In this document: in pieces, positions 1-9,183 of the stretch | How the letters are laid out: every line of letters starts with the position of its first letter | Numbering within the stretch: the stretch's first letter is position 1 | Assembly (NCBI GenBank): GCA_003281045.1 | Contig: QCDD01000003.1 | Coordinates: 1 to 64,000 of the forward strand | DNA: 64,000 bases | From: Pelagibacteraceae bacterium AG-349-L23 | Lineage (GTDB): Bacteria > Pseudomonadota > Alphaproteobacteria > Pelagibacterales > Pelagibacteraceae | Direction of reading: 5' to 3' | Notes under the pieces: model-generated | What the model was told of the DNA's origin: nothing | The model's input: the letters and a program-made list of their open reading frames with translations, nothing else | Database searches by the model: none | Position numbers and translations under genes: made by a program

Positions 1-1238
1 ATTGTATTATCTTTTTCATTTCGATTAATCACTTGATGGAAAATTGAATAATCATCTAAGTTATCTGTTAGTTGAACTAAATTCTCCCACAATGAGTTCG
101 TTTCAATTGCTTTTTGTAATTCCTCCTCTTTCATCAGTGGAGAAGTGACCACTCTTATAATTGCACTAGTAACCGGTATTGAGATCGCAACATTATTTAC
201 ATCTATTTTAGACTTTTGTAATGCTAAACCAAGTTCCGTTGTAACTTTTTCAGCATTTTCAAGAACACTACTTTCATCCGGAATTTCTATTGGATGAGAA
301 TAAAATTTATCTAACACCCATTGATTTGACTTGTTTGTATTTATTTGGGCAAGTCTTATCTCTTTATTAGTTAACTCAACGCCAATAACTTCTTCTCCTT
401 GAACAGAAGATTTACCAATTTTTGATTTAAAAAATTCTAATGCTTTGTTAAAAGGATTATTCCGTTTCTTTTCTGGTGATTTGGGAAGTTTAATTCCTTT
501 TAATGAAGGTTTTTTAAATTTTAAATTTTTTAATTTACCAAAAATATTTGAAACTTTACTTTTTGATTTTTCTTCAGTTGTTTCCTCAACTTTTTCCGCG
601 ACTTCATTGTTAATAGTAATATTGTTTTCAACTACACTTTCATCTTTAGGAAGAACAACTTTTTGCTCATCAGTTTTAGTATCTGAAGTTTCATCTTTAA
701 CAGCTGTGGTTTGAACAGGAATTATTTTTTCTTCGACGTTCGTATTCGTTTCTGGTTGATTTTGTAATGGAGTTGGGGTTTGTTCTGCAGCCTCAGCAAT
801 TTTTTTTAGTTTTTCACTTTCTGCTTGAACATCATCAAACCATTTTTCTAAAATCGGTATTGCCTCATCTAGGTTTGTTGTTCCTGAAGAGGAAATTTTT
901 TGTTTTCCATCAATATAAAGTCTTCCAACCCAATTTTTAGATTTAAGTTCACCTTTGTATTTGTCTTGTCTAACGTAAATATGAAGTCTTCCATCCTTTT
1001 TGTGAATAACTTGGTGAGTAGATCCCTCATTCTCATCCTTTTTTTCTTCAGACGCATCAGAGATATTGGTTTCGTTAGTATTTTGATTAATATTTTCATT
1101 TTCACTCTGAATTTTTTCATTATCTAGGTTTTGTACATCTTCAGGTTGATTTTTATCTTCAATTTTAGATTGATTTTCAGATCCAGATTGATTTGGATCA
1201 TCATTTAGAATTTTTTTATCTTCGTCTTGATCACTCAT
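1..1238 (-). CDS. pilM: Type IV pilus assembly protein PilM-like, with acidic/low-complexity and putative DNA-binding N-terminal extension (partial, runs off left edge)
   Basis: Manual minus-strand translation from ATG at 1238 is open to base 1 (MSDQDEDKKILNDDPNQSGSE...); C-terminal part IGVELTNKEIRLAQIN...NNVAISIPVTSAIIRVVTSPLMKEEELQKAIE resembles the PilM actin-like fold; neighbours are pilus genes. Absent from ORF track because no stop lies in the window. Confidence 0.75.
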   Translation of the reverse strand, partial: MSDQDEDKKILNDDPNQSGSENQSKIEDKNQPEDVQNLDNEKIQSENENINQNTNETNISDASEEKKDENEGSTHQVIHKKDGRLHIYVRQDKYKGELKSKNWVGRLYIDGKQKISSSGTTNLDEAIPILEKWFDDVQAESEKLKKIAEAAEQTPTPLQNQPETNTNVEEKIIPVQTTAVKDETSDTKTDEQKVVLPKDESVVENNITINNEVAEKVEETTEEKSKSKVSNIFGKLKNLKFKKPSLKGIKLPKSPEKKRNNPFNKALEFFKSKIGKSSVQGEEVIGVELTNKEIRLAQINTNKSNQWVLDKFYSHPIEIPDESSVLENAEKVTTELGLALQKSKIDVNNVAISIPVTSAIIRVVTSPLMKEEELQKAIETNSLWENLVQLTDNLDDYSIFHQVINRNEKDNT

Positions 1239-1257
1239 ATTAAAAAATAAATATTTT

Positions 1258-1580
1258 CTCTAACACAATTTACGAATCTCTAACACAAAAATCATATTTA
1301 GTCTAACACAAAATAAAATATTATATGTTCAAAATGAGCTTTTTATTAAAAAAGTAAGGAAAATCAATACTTTTTGACTTATCTTATTTTTTTTTAAAAT
1401 AAAGTAAAATATTTTAACTCTAACACAAATAAGAAAATTTTATTGTGTTAGAGTAATTTGGGATTGTGTTAGAGTTAAATTTTTTTTTTAAAATTTAAAA
1501 AAGTCAATAAAATCAACAATTTTAGTATTTTCGAAAATTTGTGTCAATTTGTGTTAGAGTTTTAAAACTTTGTGTTAGAG
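1258..1580. repeat. Array of eight ~11-bp motifs: CTCTAACACAA at 1258, 1278, 1301 (GTCTAACACAA) and 1418; TTGTGTTAGAG at 1443, 1464, 1549 and 1570; degenerate TTGTGTCAA at 1539
   Basis: Read directly from sequence; spacings 20, 23, 21, 21 bp within pairs; orientation flips around ~1435. Confidence 0.9.
1418..1453. other. Inverted repeat/hairpin CTCTAACACAA-N14-TTGTGTTAGAG at the centre of the motif array
   Basis: Perfect 11-bp arms read directly. Confidence 0.85.
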
Positions 1581-1768
1581 TAAAGAAAAAAATATTAATT
1601 TTAATCTGCGCAACCCAATTATTAATATAAAAATTTTTATAAATGAATTTTTTTTATACTTTCAACCTTAAATTGATTAGCTTTATTCAAAATTTTTGAT
1701 TTTTTTCTATTTTAGATTGTATTTTTCTAAAAAAATTAAATTTTTTTAAAAATCTTTTAAATTTAATC

Positions 1769-2071
1769 CTAATTAGGATTTCCTTTAATGTCTGTTGTCA
1801 ATTCTTGATAGATCATAACAGAAATTGTATTTAAATTACTTATAACTCTTTCATAATCCCATGAAAGATCAATATTATTACAATTTAGTTCTTTAAAATA
1901 GTAAACTTTACCTAATTTAATTTCTGGTTTTATTTCTGCAGCAATAATATTCATTTCATTTGTTTTTTTTTCAATGACAAAATTATATCTGCATACATTA
2001 GTTGTAGCCCAATATAAAACAGAAGTAATAACTATTCCAATAAGTATCATTATTTTTCCGATATTAAACAT
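1769..2071 (-). CDS. Small single-TM hypothetical protein (100 aa)
   Basis: ORF with N-terminal hydrophobic segment IMILIGIVITSVLYWA; between phosphatase and motif array. Confidence 0.6.
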   Translation of the reverse strand: MFNIGKIMILIGIVITSVLYWATTNVCRYNFVIEKKTNEMNIIAAEIKPEIKLGKVYYFKELNCNNIDLSWDYERVISNLNTISVMIYQELTTDIKGNPN

Positions 2072-2084
2072 TTATTGATGCACA

Positions 2085-3368
2085 CTATAGTCCATCAACT
2101 ACAACAATAGTTAAATCATCTTTTTGTATTCGACCAGATTTAATAATATCTTCGACAATCTTGTTTAACCTTTCATAATTAGGAATAGGTTGGTATTTTT
2201 TAATATAATTTTTAAATCCATCTGACTCTAACATGTTTCCTTTTGTATCTTTTATTTCCGTAATACCATCAGTAAAAATATACATCGAACTATTTGAAAA
2301 ATTAATTTTTGTTTCTTTAAATTTAAACTTTGGAGCAATACCTAATGGTGGACCAGCTTCTTCAAAATTAGAAAAATTACCTTCATTGTCATATATTAAA
2401 GGTGGTTCATGTCCTGCATTAGCTAAAGTAAGTTCTTTTTTTTTGCTATCGTAAATTCCAATCAACATTGTTACAAACATTCCTCTTGATGTTGTTTCAC
2501 ATATTTCAGAATTTAAAATATTTAAAAGTTCTGCTGCAGAAAAATTTGTTTTGCTTAAGCATCTATAAAGACTTGATGCCTTTGACATAAGTAAAGAAGA
2601 TTTAATTCCTTTACCAGACACATCTGCAACACCAAAACCATAAACTCCTTCTGTAAGCTCTGCAAAATTATAAAAATCTCCTGAAACTACTTTAGCTGGA
2701 ATATTTATTCCTGCTATTGGAAATTTTTCTTTTTGGTTTTGAGATAGTAAAGTTTTTTGTATCTCACCAACAATTTCTATTTCTTTCTGCATTCTATTCT
2801 TATCAACAAGATCTTTTGCCATTCTTGCATTTCTAATTGCTAATGCAGCAGGTCCAGATAAAGTTTCCAAAAGTTTTCTATCATTCTCTTCAAACAATTT
2901 ATTATTTGTTTTTTTATTTAAACAATGAATAACTCCTATACACTCATCTGATACTATTAAAGGAGAACATAAAACAGAATACGTAGTAAAATTTGTTTTA
3001 TTATCCAAGTCAAAATAAAATTCAGCAATTTCTCTTACATCTTTTCTTACATCACCTACTCTTATACATTTTTTTAATACTACTGCTTTGCCCATTACAC
3101 CTTGAGTAATAGGAATTTCAAAATCTTCTAGATATGCTTGATGTTTAGATGCAATACATTGAAAAGACTGGTTCTTATCATCAATTAAAAAAATATTCGC
3201 AGCTTGTGCGTTTATTCTTTTAATAATTAATTCTAGAGAATTACTTAAAGTTTCTTTTAGATCTAACGACTTAGCTAGATCGTGATTCATTTTCGTAACT
3301 AATTCTAAATCTTTACTGGTAGTATCGTCTACTTTAGTTGTTTCCTTTTTTTTCGCGCCAAAAAACAT
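2085..3368 (-). CDS. GAF domain + SpoIIE/RsbU-type PP2C serine phosphatase (ORF extends to 3518; preferred start at MFFGAKKKE, 3368)
   Basis: GAF-like region NSLELIIKRINAQAANIFLIDD; PPM motifs FGVADVSGKGIKSSLLMS, LANAGHEPPLIY, YIFTDGITEIKD, DDLTIVVVDGL. Confidence 0.85.
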   Translation of the reverse strand: MFFGAKKKETTKVDDTTSKDLELVTKMNHDLAKSLDLKETLSNSLELIIKRINAQAANIFLIDDKNQSFQCIASKHQAYLEDFEIPITQGVMGKAVVLKKCIRVGDVRKDVREIAEFYFDLDNKTNFTTYSVLCSPLIVSDECIGVIHCLNKKTNNKLFEENDRKLLETLSGPAALAIRNARMAKDLVDKNRMQKEIEIVGEIQKTLLSQNQKEKFPIAGINIPAKVVSGDFYNFAELTEGVYGFGVADVSGKGIKSSLLMSKASSLYRCLSKTNFSAAELLNILNSEICETTSRGMFVTMLIGIYDSKKKELTLANAGHEPPLIYDNEGNFSNFEEAGPPLGIAPKFKFKETKINFSNSSMYIFTDGITEIKDTKGNMLESDGFKNYIKKYQPIPNYERLNKIVEDIIKSGRIQKDDLTIVVVDGL

Positions 3369-3533
3369 GTTATTTATAAATTGATATTCATTAATTTTTT
3401 GATAATTTTGATTATGATGGAAATCATGATTCATGCGCCAAATTTCTATTTGCACATAGCTGATGCGATGTTGTTTATACAATATTGCATCGATGGACTC
3501 ATAGAATTTTCCTCCCAAATTAAACTATAAATT

Positions 3534-4298
3534 GTGTCCTATATTATAGTATTTATCCTCGGAAGTATATGGGGCAGTTTTAGTAACGTATGTATTCACA
3601 GATTACCCGATAATAAGAGTGTTTCCAGAGGTAGATCATATTGCCCAAGCTGCAAAAAACAAATTAGATGGTATGACAACATTCCAATATTCTCGTATGT
3701 ATTCTTAAAAGCTAAATGTAGAGACTGCTCAGCCAAGATAAATGTTAAATATCTTTTGGTAGAACTTATCTGTGCATTGAGCTTTGTATGGTTTTTTTAT
3801 TTATTCGGCTTATCGCTTACAACCCTTCTTTTTTTTATCTTATCTATTTTCTTCATCATCATATTTTTCATTGATCTTAAACATTTTATAATTCCAAATG
3901 AGCTAACTTTTCCATTAATGGCAATAGGGTTGTTAAAAAGTTTCGATCCAAATTTAAATCAGTATCTATTTCCAAATTTTTTAAATTCACTAATAGGAGG
4001 TGTTGCTGGTTATATAATTATATGGATGATAATTTTTATTTATAAAAGATTAAGAAATAAAGAAGGTATGGGTTTGGGAGATGCTAAACTTTTGTCAGCT
4101 ATTGGTTTTTGGTTTGGGTGGATATCAATTCCTTTTATATTATTTTTTTCATCCTTTATCGCTTTAGTATTGGCAATACCAAGTTTGATAAATAAATCCA
4201 AAAATTTGTCATCTCAAATTCCTTTTGGACCTTATCTTATATTAGGATGTATATTATATTTATTATTACTTGAAAAAATTATTTTATATTTAAGTTAA
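3534..4298 (+). CDS. pilD: Prepilin peptidase / leader peptidase (GTG start)
   Basis: GSIWGSFSNVCIHRLP, CPSCKKQIRWYDNIPIFSY, CRDC, MGLGDAKLLSAIG (GxGD aspartyl protease motif). Confidence 0.93.
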   Translation: MSYIIVFILGSIWGSFSNVCIHRLPDNKSVSRGRSYCPSCKKQIRWYDNIPIFSYVFLKAKCRDCSAKINVKYLLVELICALSFVWFFYLFGLSLTTLLFFILSIFFIIIFFIDLKHFIIPNELTFPLMAIGLLKSFDPNLNQYLFPNFLNSLIGGVAGYIIIWMIIFIYKRLRNKEGMGLGDAKLLSAIGFWFGWISIPFILFFSSFIALVLAIPSLINKSKNLSSQIPFGPYLILGCILYLLLLEKIILYLS

Positions 4299-4329
4299 TA
4301 ATAAAGATTTATTTCTATTCAGAATTTTT

Positions 4330-7300
4330 TTAAAAACCACTATCTCTCCATCCACCTTTGTTAGATAAAATTTCTCCTGGCACTGAGAAAACAGAGAATA
4401 AAGTACTTTCATCTTCAGAGGGACCAGCAACATTGGCAAAGAGTTTATCACCAAACACAACTAACTCAGACAGCACACCTTCACTTACATATGCGCAGGC
4501 GTTCAAACCAGGATTGTTTATATCCCCTGGGGTTGTAAGTTTTAATCTAGATGAACTATTCGTTCCACATTCATCATCGGCAGCACAAATGAATGAATGC
4601 CCTTGAGCACATGGAGCAGAGCCTGGTGGTGGCTGGTATATAGGATAATAAACTATTCCTTTAAATAAAGTTGGTGGTGCTGATGCTTTTCTGAAAGTTC
4701 TTGGGGATAAGAAAGCATTATTTTGATTTTTTTCTAAATGAATTACCCAAGCATCGGCTGTCTCTGGTATAGGACAATTATCACCACTTTGATCTCCAGA
4801 AACATTAATACAATTAAATGCGTTTCCAACGTTACTTGCTTTATCAGCTCCTTCATGTGCCAATTGTAAAAAATCAGGATTTATTTCCATTGGTTCGAGT
4901 CCAGGATTCATTACAATTTTTGGAACTTTTACTCCATTTAAATGTTTCCAATATGGAAAATGTTTATCTTGGACACCATATAAAATATTATCTAATTCAG
5001 AATCTTTTCCCCCTAAGTCAATAAAGTTTCCTGTTGAGCCAAATAACCAAAAAGATTTATCAGTTACTCCCAATCCAGCTTCCATTGAAAAAAACGAATA
5101 TCTTGAATTTTCTCTTGTAGCATTTAATCTAAAAAGAGTTGTTTGATCATATAATTCTGTTATACCAGACACTAATCTTCCATCGTCATTTAATCCTTTG
5201 GTATTATTGGTCAAATTTATTTTTGTTATTTTACCCTCAAGATCATTTACATAAACTAATGCACCTCTCCAAGGAACTCCTGGTGCAGTATCTGGAGTAA
5301 TTATCACTGGTGCAGCAGGTATAGCATTAGGAATGTTACTTCCATTATTTGTTTCAACCAATACATCCCCTGATAAAATACCATTAGGTGTTGTATCTAC
5401 TATATTTATTGGACCTCCATTAATTTCAGAACCATAAATTCTGCCAGGCATACCATCCATATGACCCTCTAAATCGATGACAAACAAAGCTGATCCAGCA
5501 CAAGCATCCCCTTTTGACATACCAGCGCCCATAATCGCAACATATCTATCTGTTCCAATATTTGATGAACCAGAACTTGATGGCATTCTAACAATTTTTG
5601 GAGTAGACCATGTCTCTCCCAGCCTAGAATAATCGTACGCTGGGTCTATACCTGACCCTCCAATGCACGCCCTAACACTTATATCATCTGATAACGTTGG
5701 CTCTTCGTCAGATGGATTAGCATTAAAAACTTGCTCATTTTTAAACTCAATTTTCAAAACAGCCCCTCCAGAACCATCATCAGACATTTGTGCACTTGAA
5801 ATACTAATAGGTTCAGGTACACCATTATTTAATTTCACTGCTCCTAAAACTGTTTGAGGAATTTCTGCACCAGTTGGATAATCTAAAACAAGATCGGGGA
5901 AATAAAAAGTTCTACCTTTATAACAAGAAGCTGTTCCATTGGTTCTAAAATCAGTTGCTGTACTACATGGCGCTATATCTGTAAGCGCATTAGCGTCATA
6001 ATCAGGGTCACTCGCAGGTAATTCTGTTTTTTCTCTAGCGTCATTATAATTATCTGTAGCCACCTCTCCCTCGGCAGAATTCATTAAATTCGATGAGGTA
6101 GAATTATATTCAATAGCAGATATTCTTCCAAGCACATCGGCAACTAGCACTCTATTGTTTATTTTATCATTAAATACTGAAACCATATGAATCGGGCCTC
6201 TATTTCCTGATGGGATCGGATCTGTTACATCAAGTAAAGAAAAACCTGCTCCACCTCTTCCATAAGGAACAAACAATAAAGTACGCCAACTTCTACTGCC
6301 TTCTAATTCTCCTCTAAAATTATATCCCCTAATAAATGCATCGTGTATTACAGGAGAGCCATCAACTCCAAAAATTGGGTTCGTTCCACCCCCAGAAGAT
6401 TTATCATATTCTGGATTTATTATTTGTGGAATTTTTGCTGCAACAAAAGGAGGTATAAAGCCCCATATCTCTTCACCACCTAGATACCCACTTCCTTCTT
6501 TAGCTGCAATTGCATGAAGTATTCCTGAGTTTGCCCCTGCATAAATTACATTTTGTCTTTTTGCTTGTTCCACTTTAAAGCGCGCATAACCTCTTGTTGA
6601 CCTATGATATGCCTCTTCATTAAAAGATTTAAAATCAATATTCATGTCTGGAGGTCCTACCTCTACAAGTTGCGAATGATATACGTCACCCATTACATGG
6701 TCTCTGACTTCACTAACAACACAATCGCCATCATAATCAAAATAATCATTACCTTTCATAAAATTAATCAAACCTATAATTTCATCACCCTCAGTGGCGT
6801 CACTACCAACATCAGAACAATTTGACGTACTAGTATGATAATCATCAACTTCATATCCCAATAAATTGAATAAATTTGTTATTGCTGTTGATTGATCTTG
6901 AGTAAAGTTATCCCAGTTTCCAAGATACGGAGCTCCTGGCATAGCGGTCCAAATATTTCTATTATCATCTGCACCACCTGGTGTTGATTGAAGTCTGATC
7001 ATTAATGATGAGTCCCAGTTCTTATGTGGATTTCCAGGTAAAGTATTATGCTCAACACAATCCTCATTAGTATCAGGACACTCAGCAGGGCTAATTAATT
7101 TTTTACGCAAAATTCTACCTTGCCACTCACCAAATTGTTCGTAACCAAATTGTGCTTGATATAAAGATCCACCTTCCTCGATTGTTGCTGTAATTGATGG
7201 TGCAGTGAACGCTAATTTATCAGCAATAATTTGCCGTATCTTAGCAGTTAAAACAGTTTTTAATCTTTCAGGTGTTCTGGCTACAATTGCTCTTTCACAA

Positions 7301-9180
7301 TCCTCATCATCAATACATTCTTGTGCAGTTGTTCCAGCTGCCAGTGTACTAGTGCCTATTCTTGAAAGTTCATGAAATCTATTTAAACTTGTACCATTAA
7401 TTCCACCTCCATAAGCCACATAAAGAGATTTTACCCCTTGTTCTCTTAATCGTGCCATTCTTTCAGCAGCGTAGCCATTTTGATTATCACCGAGCAGCCC
7501 AGTGTTCCTCATGGCCCCATCTCCAATTACAATTACATAATTAATCTGACAATCAGCATCAGGTTTTAAGATTTTTCCTCCAGCATTTTGGTCATTAAAA
7601 TAATCTTCAGCAATTTGAGAAAAAGCATTTGCATCCGTACCCCAGGCCATTCCTAAAGGAGCCATTACATCCATAATTTGATCAGATCCCCTTGGGCTTA
7701 CGGCTACATTTAAACACGAGTCTCGATTACATTGTATACTTGTCCCCTCTGGATGATCTCCATTCCAGCCTTGATAGTAAGTACAATCATTAGTTCTATG
7801 ACAATGACGCCCTCCCATAGCGGCAGTTCTTGAACGACCATGTTCACCAGCGTTCCAATGACCAAAGCCAAAATAAGCGCCCGTTGTCAATGTAGTGTCG
7901 TTAACAATTGCGTTAATTGCAGATTTTACTCCATCCCATCTTCTAATTCTTGGTCCCCCCATTTGTTGAACCCAAGTTGTATTTCGAGCAACAGCGGTGA
8001 ATTTATCTTCATGAAATTCATCTATGTAACCCCTAGCGGTTCCTGTTAACAACAGGTATCTATCATCAGCTGCATTATAACCTATGCCAAGAGCATGTGG
8101 TTGATTAAAACCCACATTTTCAGCATCGAAAGCATTTGCGGTTCCCTCATTAGACAGATTTGTTCTTGAACCTGAACCTACTGAGGTGATGATTGTACAA
8201 GAATTGGTCGTAGAGTTTGATATTTGAATTTTTTGTATTGCGTGAGAAAAAACAGAAGTAGTATAAACTATACTACTATCTGACGGTGAAACTTCCACAC
8301 CAAAAGGAATTGCTAATTCAGAAGTTAAATTTGGGGCATTTGATGCAGTACATTGTCTTTGTCGAGTTCCTAGAGTAAATGCATCACCGCTTTGAGTAAG
8401 AGCATATCCTTCAAGATTATTTTCTAATCTATTAGAAAAATAAACCATGGTACCCTCGTTATTAACACTGAGTCTTCCTGCCCATCGTACAACACCTCTT
8501 GTATCGGTTATATTTTGTTCATTACATACAAAAGTTTCAAGATTACATGACATAAAGAAACCAAAAGCTCTTCGACCACCGCCTGCTGCAAATAAGTAAG
8601 GAACACCTCCAATCTCCTTTATGTCAAAGCCGTTATAATTCATGCCACCAGGTGCTCTTAAGGCAATTAAACATCTTCTACCATCTTCTGAAAAGCCAAA
8701 TATATAACCTCTGGTATTTCTCTCCTGACTATGAAAAAAAATTACGCTCTCATCAAAGCTGACAGAGTCTAGGTCTTCTACAAACTCTACATGAGCGGCT
8801 TTTCTCTGTCTTTGAAGACGACGCCCGGTATGGTTGCCCATATCATTGAATTGTGTACATCCTACTCTTGGGATTGCCCTGATAGGTCTAAATGAATTAT
8901 CTCTTCTCCCATTAGCAGTGTACCTTATAATTGCACCTGCAGTTCGTCGTGAATATTGTGAAAATAAAATTCTATTTTCTGAGTCGTAAGCAACCCCTGC
9001 AACTGGGCCAATACCATCGCCTCCAATCCACTTTCCCATGCTGGCAGAACTATCAACTAAAAATAATATATTAGCAGCAACATCACCACCACCTGCACCA
9101 GGTGGTACAGGTTTTGCATTCACATTGCTACTAAATGATAACAAAAATAACAAAGATAAAATTTTTAAATGTTTCATCAT
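4330..9180 (-). CDS. pilY1: PilY1/PilC-like type IV pilus tip-associated protein with vWA-like N-terminus (1616 aa)
   Basis: Signal peptide; MIDAS-like DSSASMG; C-terminal beta-propeller with GDVYHSQLVEVGPP, YAGANSGILHAI, VADVLGRISAIEY. Confidence 0.88.
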   Translation of the reverse strand: MMKHLKILSLLFLLSFSSNVNAKPVPPGAGGGDVAANILFLVDSSASMGKWIGGDGIGPVAGVAYDSENRILFSQYSRRTAGAIIRYTANGRRDNSFRPIRAIPRVGCTQFNDMGNHTGRRLQRQRKAAHVEFVEDLDSVSFDESVIFFHSQERNTRGYIFGFSEDGRRCLIALRAPGGMNYNGFDIKEIGGVPYLFAAGGGRRAFGFFMSCNLETFVCNEQNITDTRGVVRWAGRLSVNNEGTMVYFSNRLENNLEGYALTQSGDAFTLGTRQRQCTASNAPNLTSELAIPFGVEVSPSDSSIVYTTSVFSHAIQKIQISNSTTNSCTIITSVGSGSRTNLSNEGTANAFDAENVGFNQPHALGIGYNAADDRYLLLTGTARGYIDEFHEDKFTAVARNTTWVQQMGGPRIRRWDGVKSAINAIVNDTTLTTGAYFGFGHWNAGEHGRSRTAAMGGRHCHRTNDCTYYQGWNGDHPEGTSIQCNRDSCLNVAVSPRGSDQIMDVMAPLGMAWGTDANAFSQIAEDYFNDQNAGGKILKPDADCQINYVIVIGDGAMRNTGLLGDNQNGYAAERMARLREQGVKSLYVAYGGGINGTSLNRFHELSRIGTSTLAAGTTAQECIDDEDCERAIVARTPERLKTVLTAKIRQIIADKLAFTAPSITATIEEGGSLYQAQFGYEQFGEWQGRILRKKLISPAECPDTNEDCVEHNTLPGNPHKNWDSSLMIRLQSTPGGADDNRNIWTAMPGAPYLGNWDNFTQDQSTAITNLFNLLGYEVDDYHTSTSNCSDVGSDATEGDEIIGLINFMKGNDYFDYDGDCVVSEVRDHVMGDVYHSQLVEVGPPDMNIDFKSFNEEAYHRSTRGYARFKVEQAKRQNVIYAGANSGILHAIAAKEGSGYLGGEEIWGFIPPFVAAKIPQIINPEYDKSSGGGTNPIFGVDGSPVIHDAFIRGYNFRGELEGSRSWRTLLFVPYGRGGAGFSLLDVTDPIPSGNRGPIHMVSVFNDKINNRVLVADVLGRISAIEYNSTSSNLMNSAEGEVATDNYNDAREKTELPASDPDYDANALTDIAPCSTATDFRTNGTASCYKGRTFYFPDLVLDYPTGAEIPQTVLGAVKLNNGVPEPISISSAQMSDDGSGGAVLKIEFKNEQVFNANPSDEEPTLSDDISVRACIGGSGIDPAYDYSRLGETWSTPKIVRMPSSSGSSNIGTDRYVAIMGAGMSKGDACAGSALFVIDLEGHMDGMPGRIYGSEINGGPINIVDTTPNGILSGDVLVETNNGSNIPNAIPAAPVIITPDTAPGVPWRGALVYVNDLEGKITKINLTNNTKGLNDDGRLVSGITELYDQTTLFRLNATRENSRYSFFSMEAGLGVTDKSFWLFGSTGNFIDLGGKDSELDNILYGVQDKHFPYWKHLNGVKVPKIVMNPGLEPMEINPDFLQLAHEGADKASNVGNAFNCINVSGDQSGDNCPIPETADAWVIHLEKNQNNAFLSPRTFRKASAPPTLFKGIVYYPIYQPPPGSAPCAQGHSFICAADDECGTNSSSRLKLTTPGDINNPGLNACAYVSEGVLSELVVFGDKLFANVAGPSEDESTLFSVFSVPGEILSNKGGWRDSGF

Positions 9181-9183
9181 TTT

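Noticed and set aside
445-1127. ORFs at 445-714 (+), 900-1127 (+) and 869-1120 (-)
   Set aside because: They overlap the continuous minus-strand pilM-like frame and have low-complexity translations; out-of-frame artefacts.
1258-1580. CRISPR array
   Set aside because: Repeats are only ~11 bp, occur in both orientations, have unequal spacers, and no cas genes are present.
1239-1768. Chromosomal replication origin
   Set aside because: No TTATCCACA-type DnaA boxes, no dnaA/dnaN/parAB nearby; kept only as a low-weight possibility to test by GC skew.
3369-3518. N-terminal 50 residues of the phosphatase ORF
   Set aside because: No domain similarity and would run into the divergent prepilin peptidase promoter; MFFGAKKKE start more plausible.
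4358-8049. Plus-strand ORFs inside pilY1 (4358-4606, 4818-5024, 5663-5857, 6604-6825, 7840-8049)
   Set aside because: Short antisense frames inside a strongly supported long CDS with no recognisable domains.
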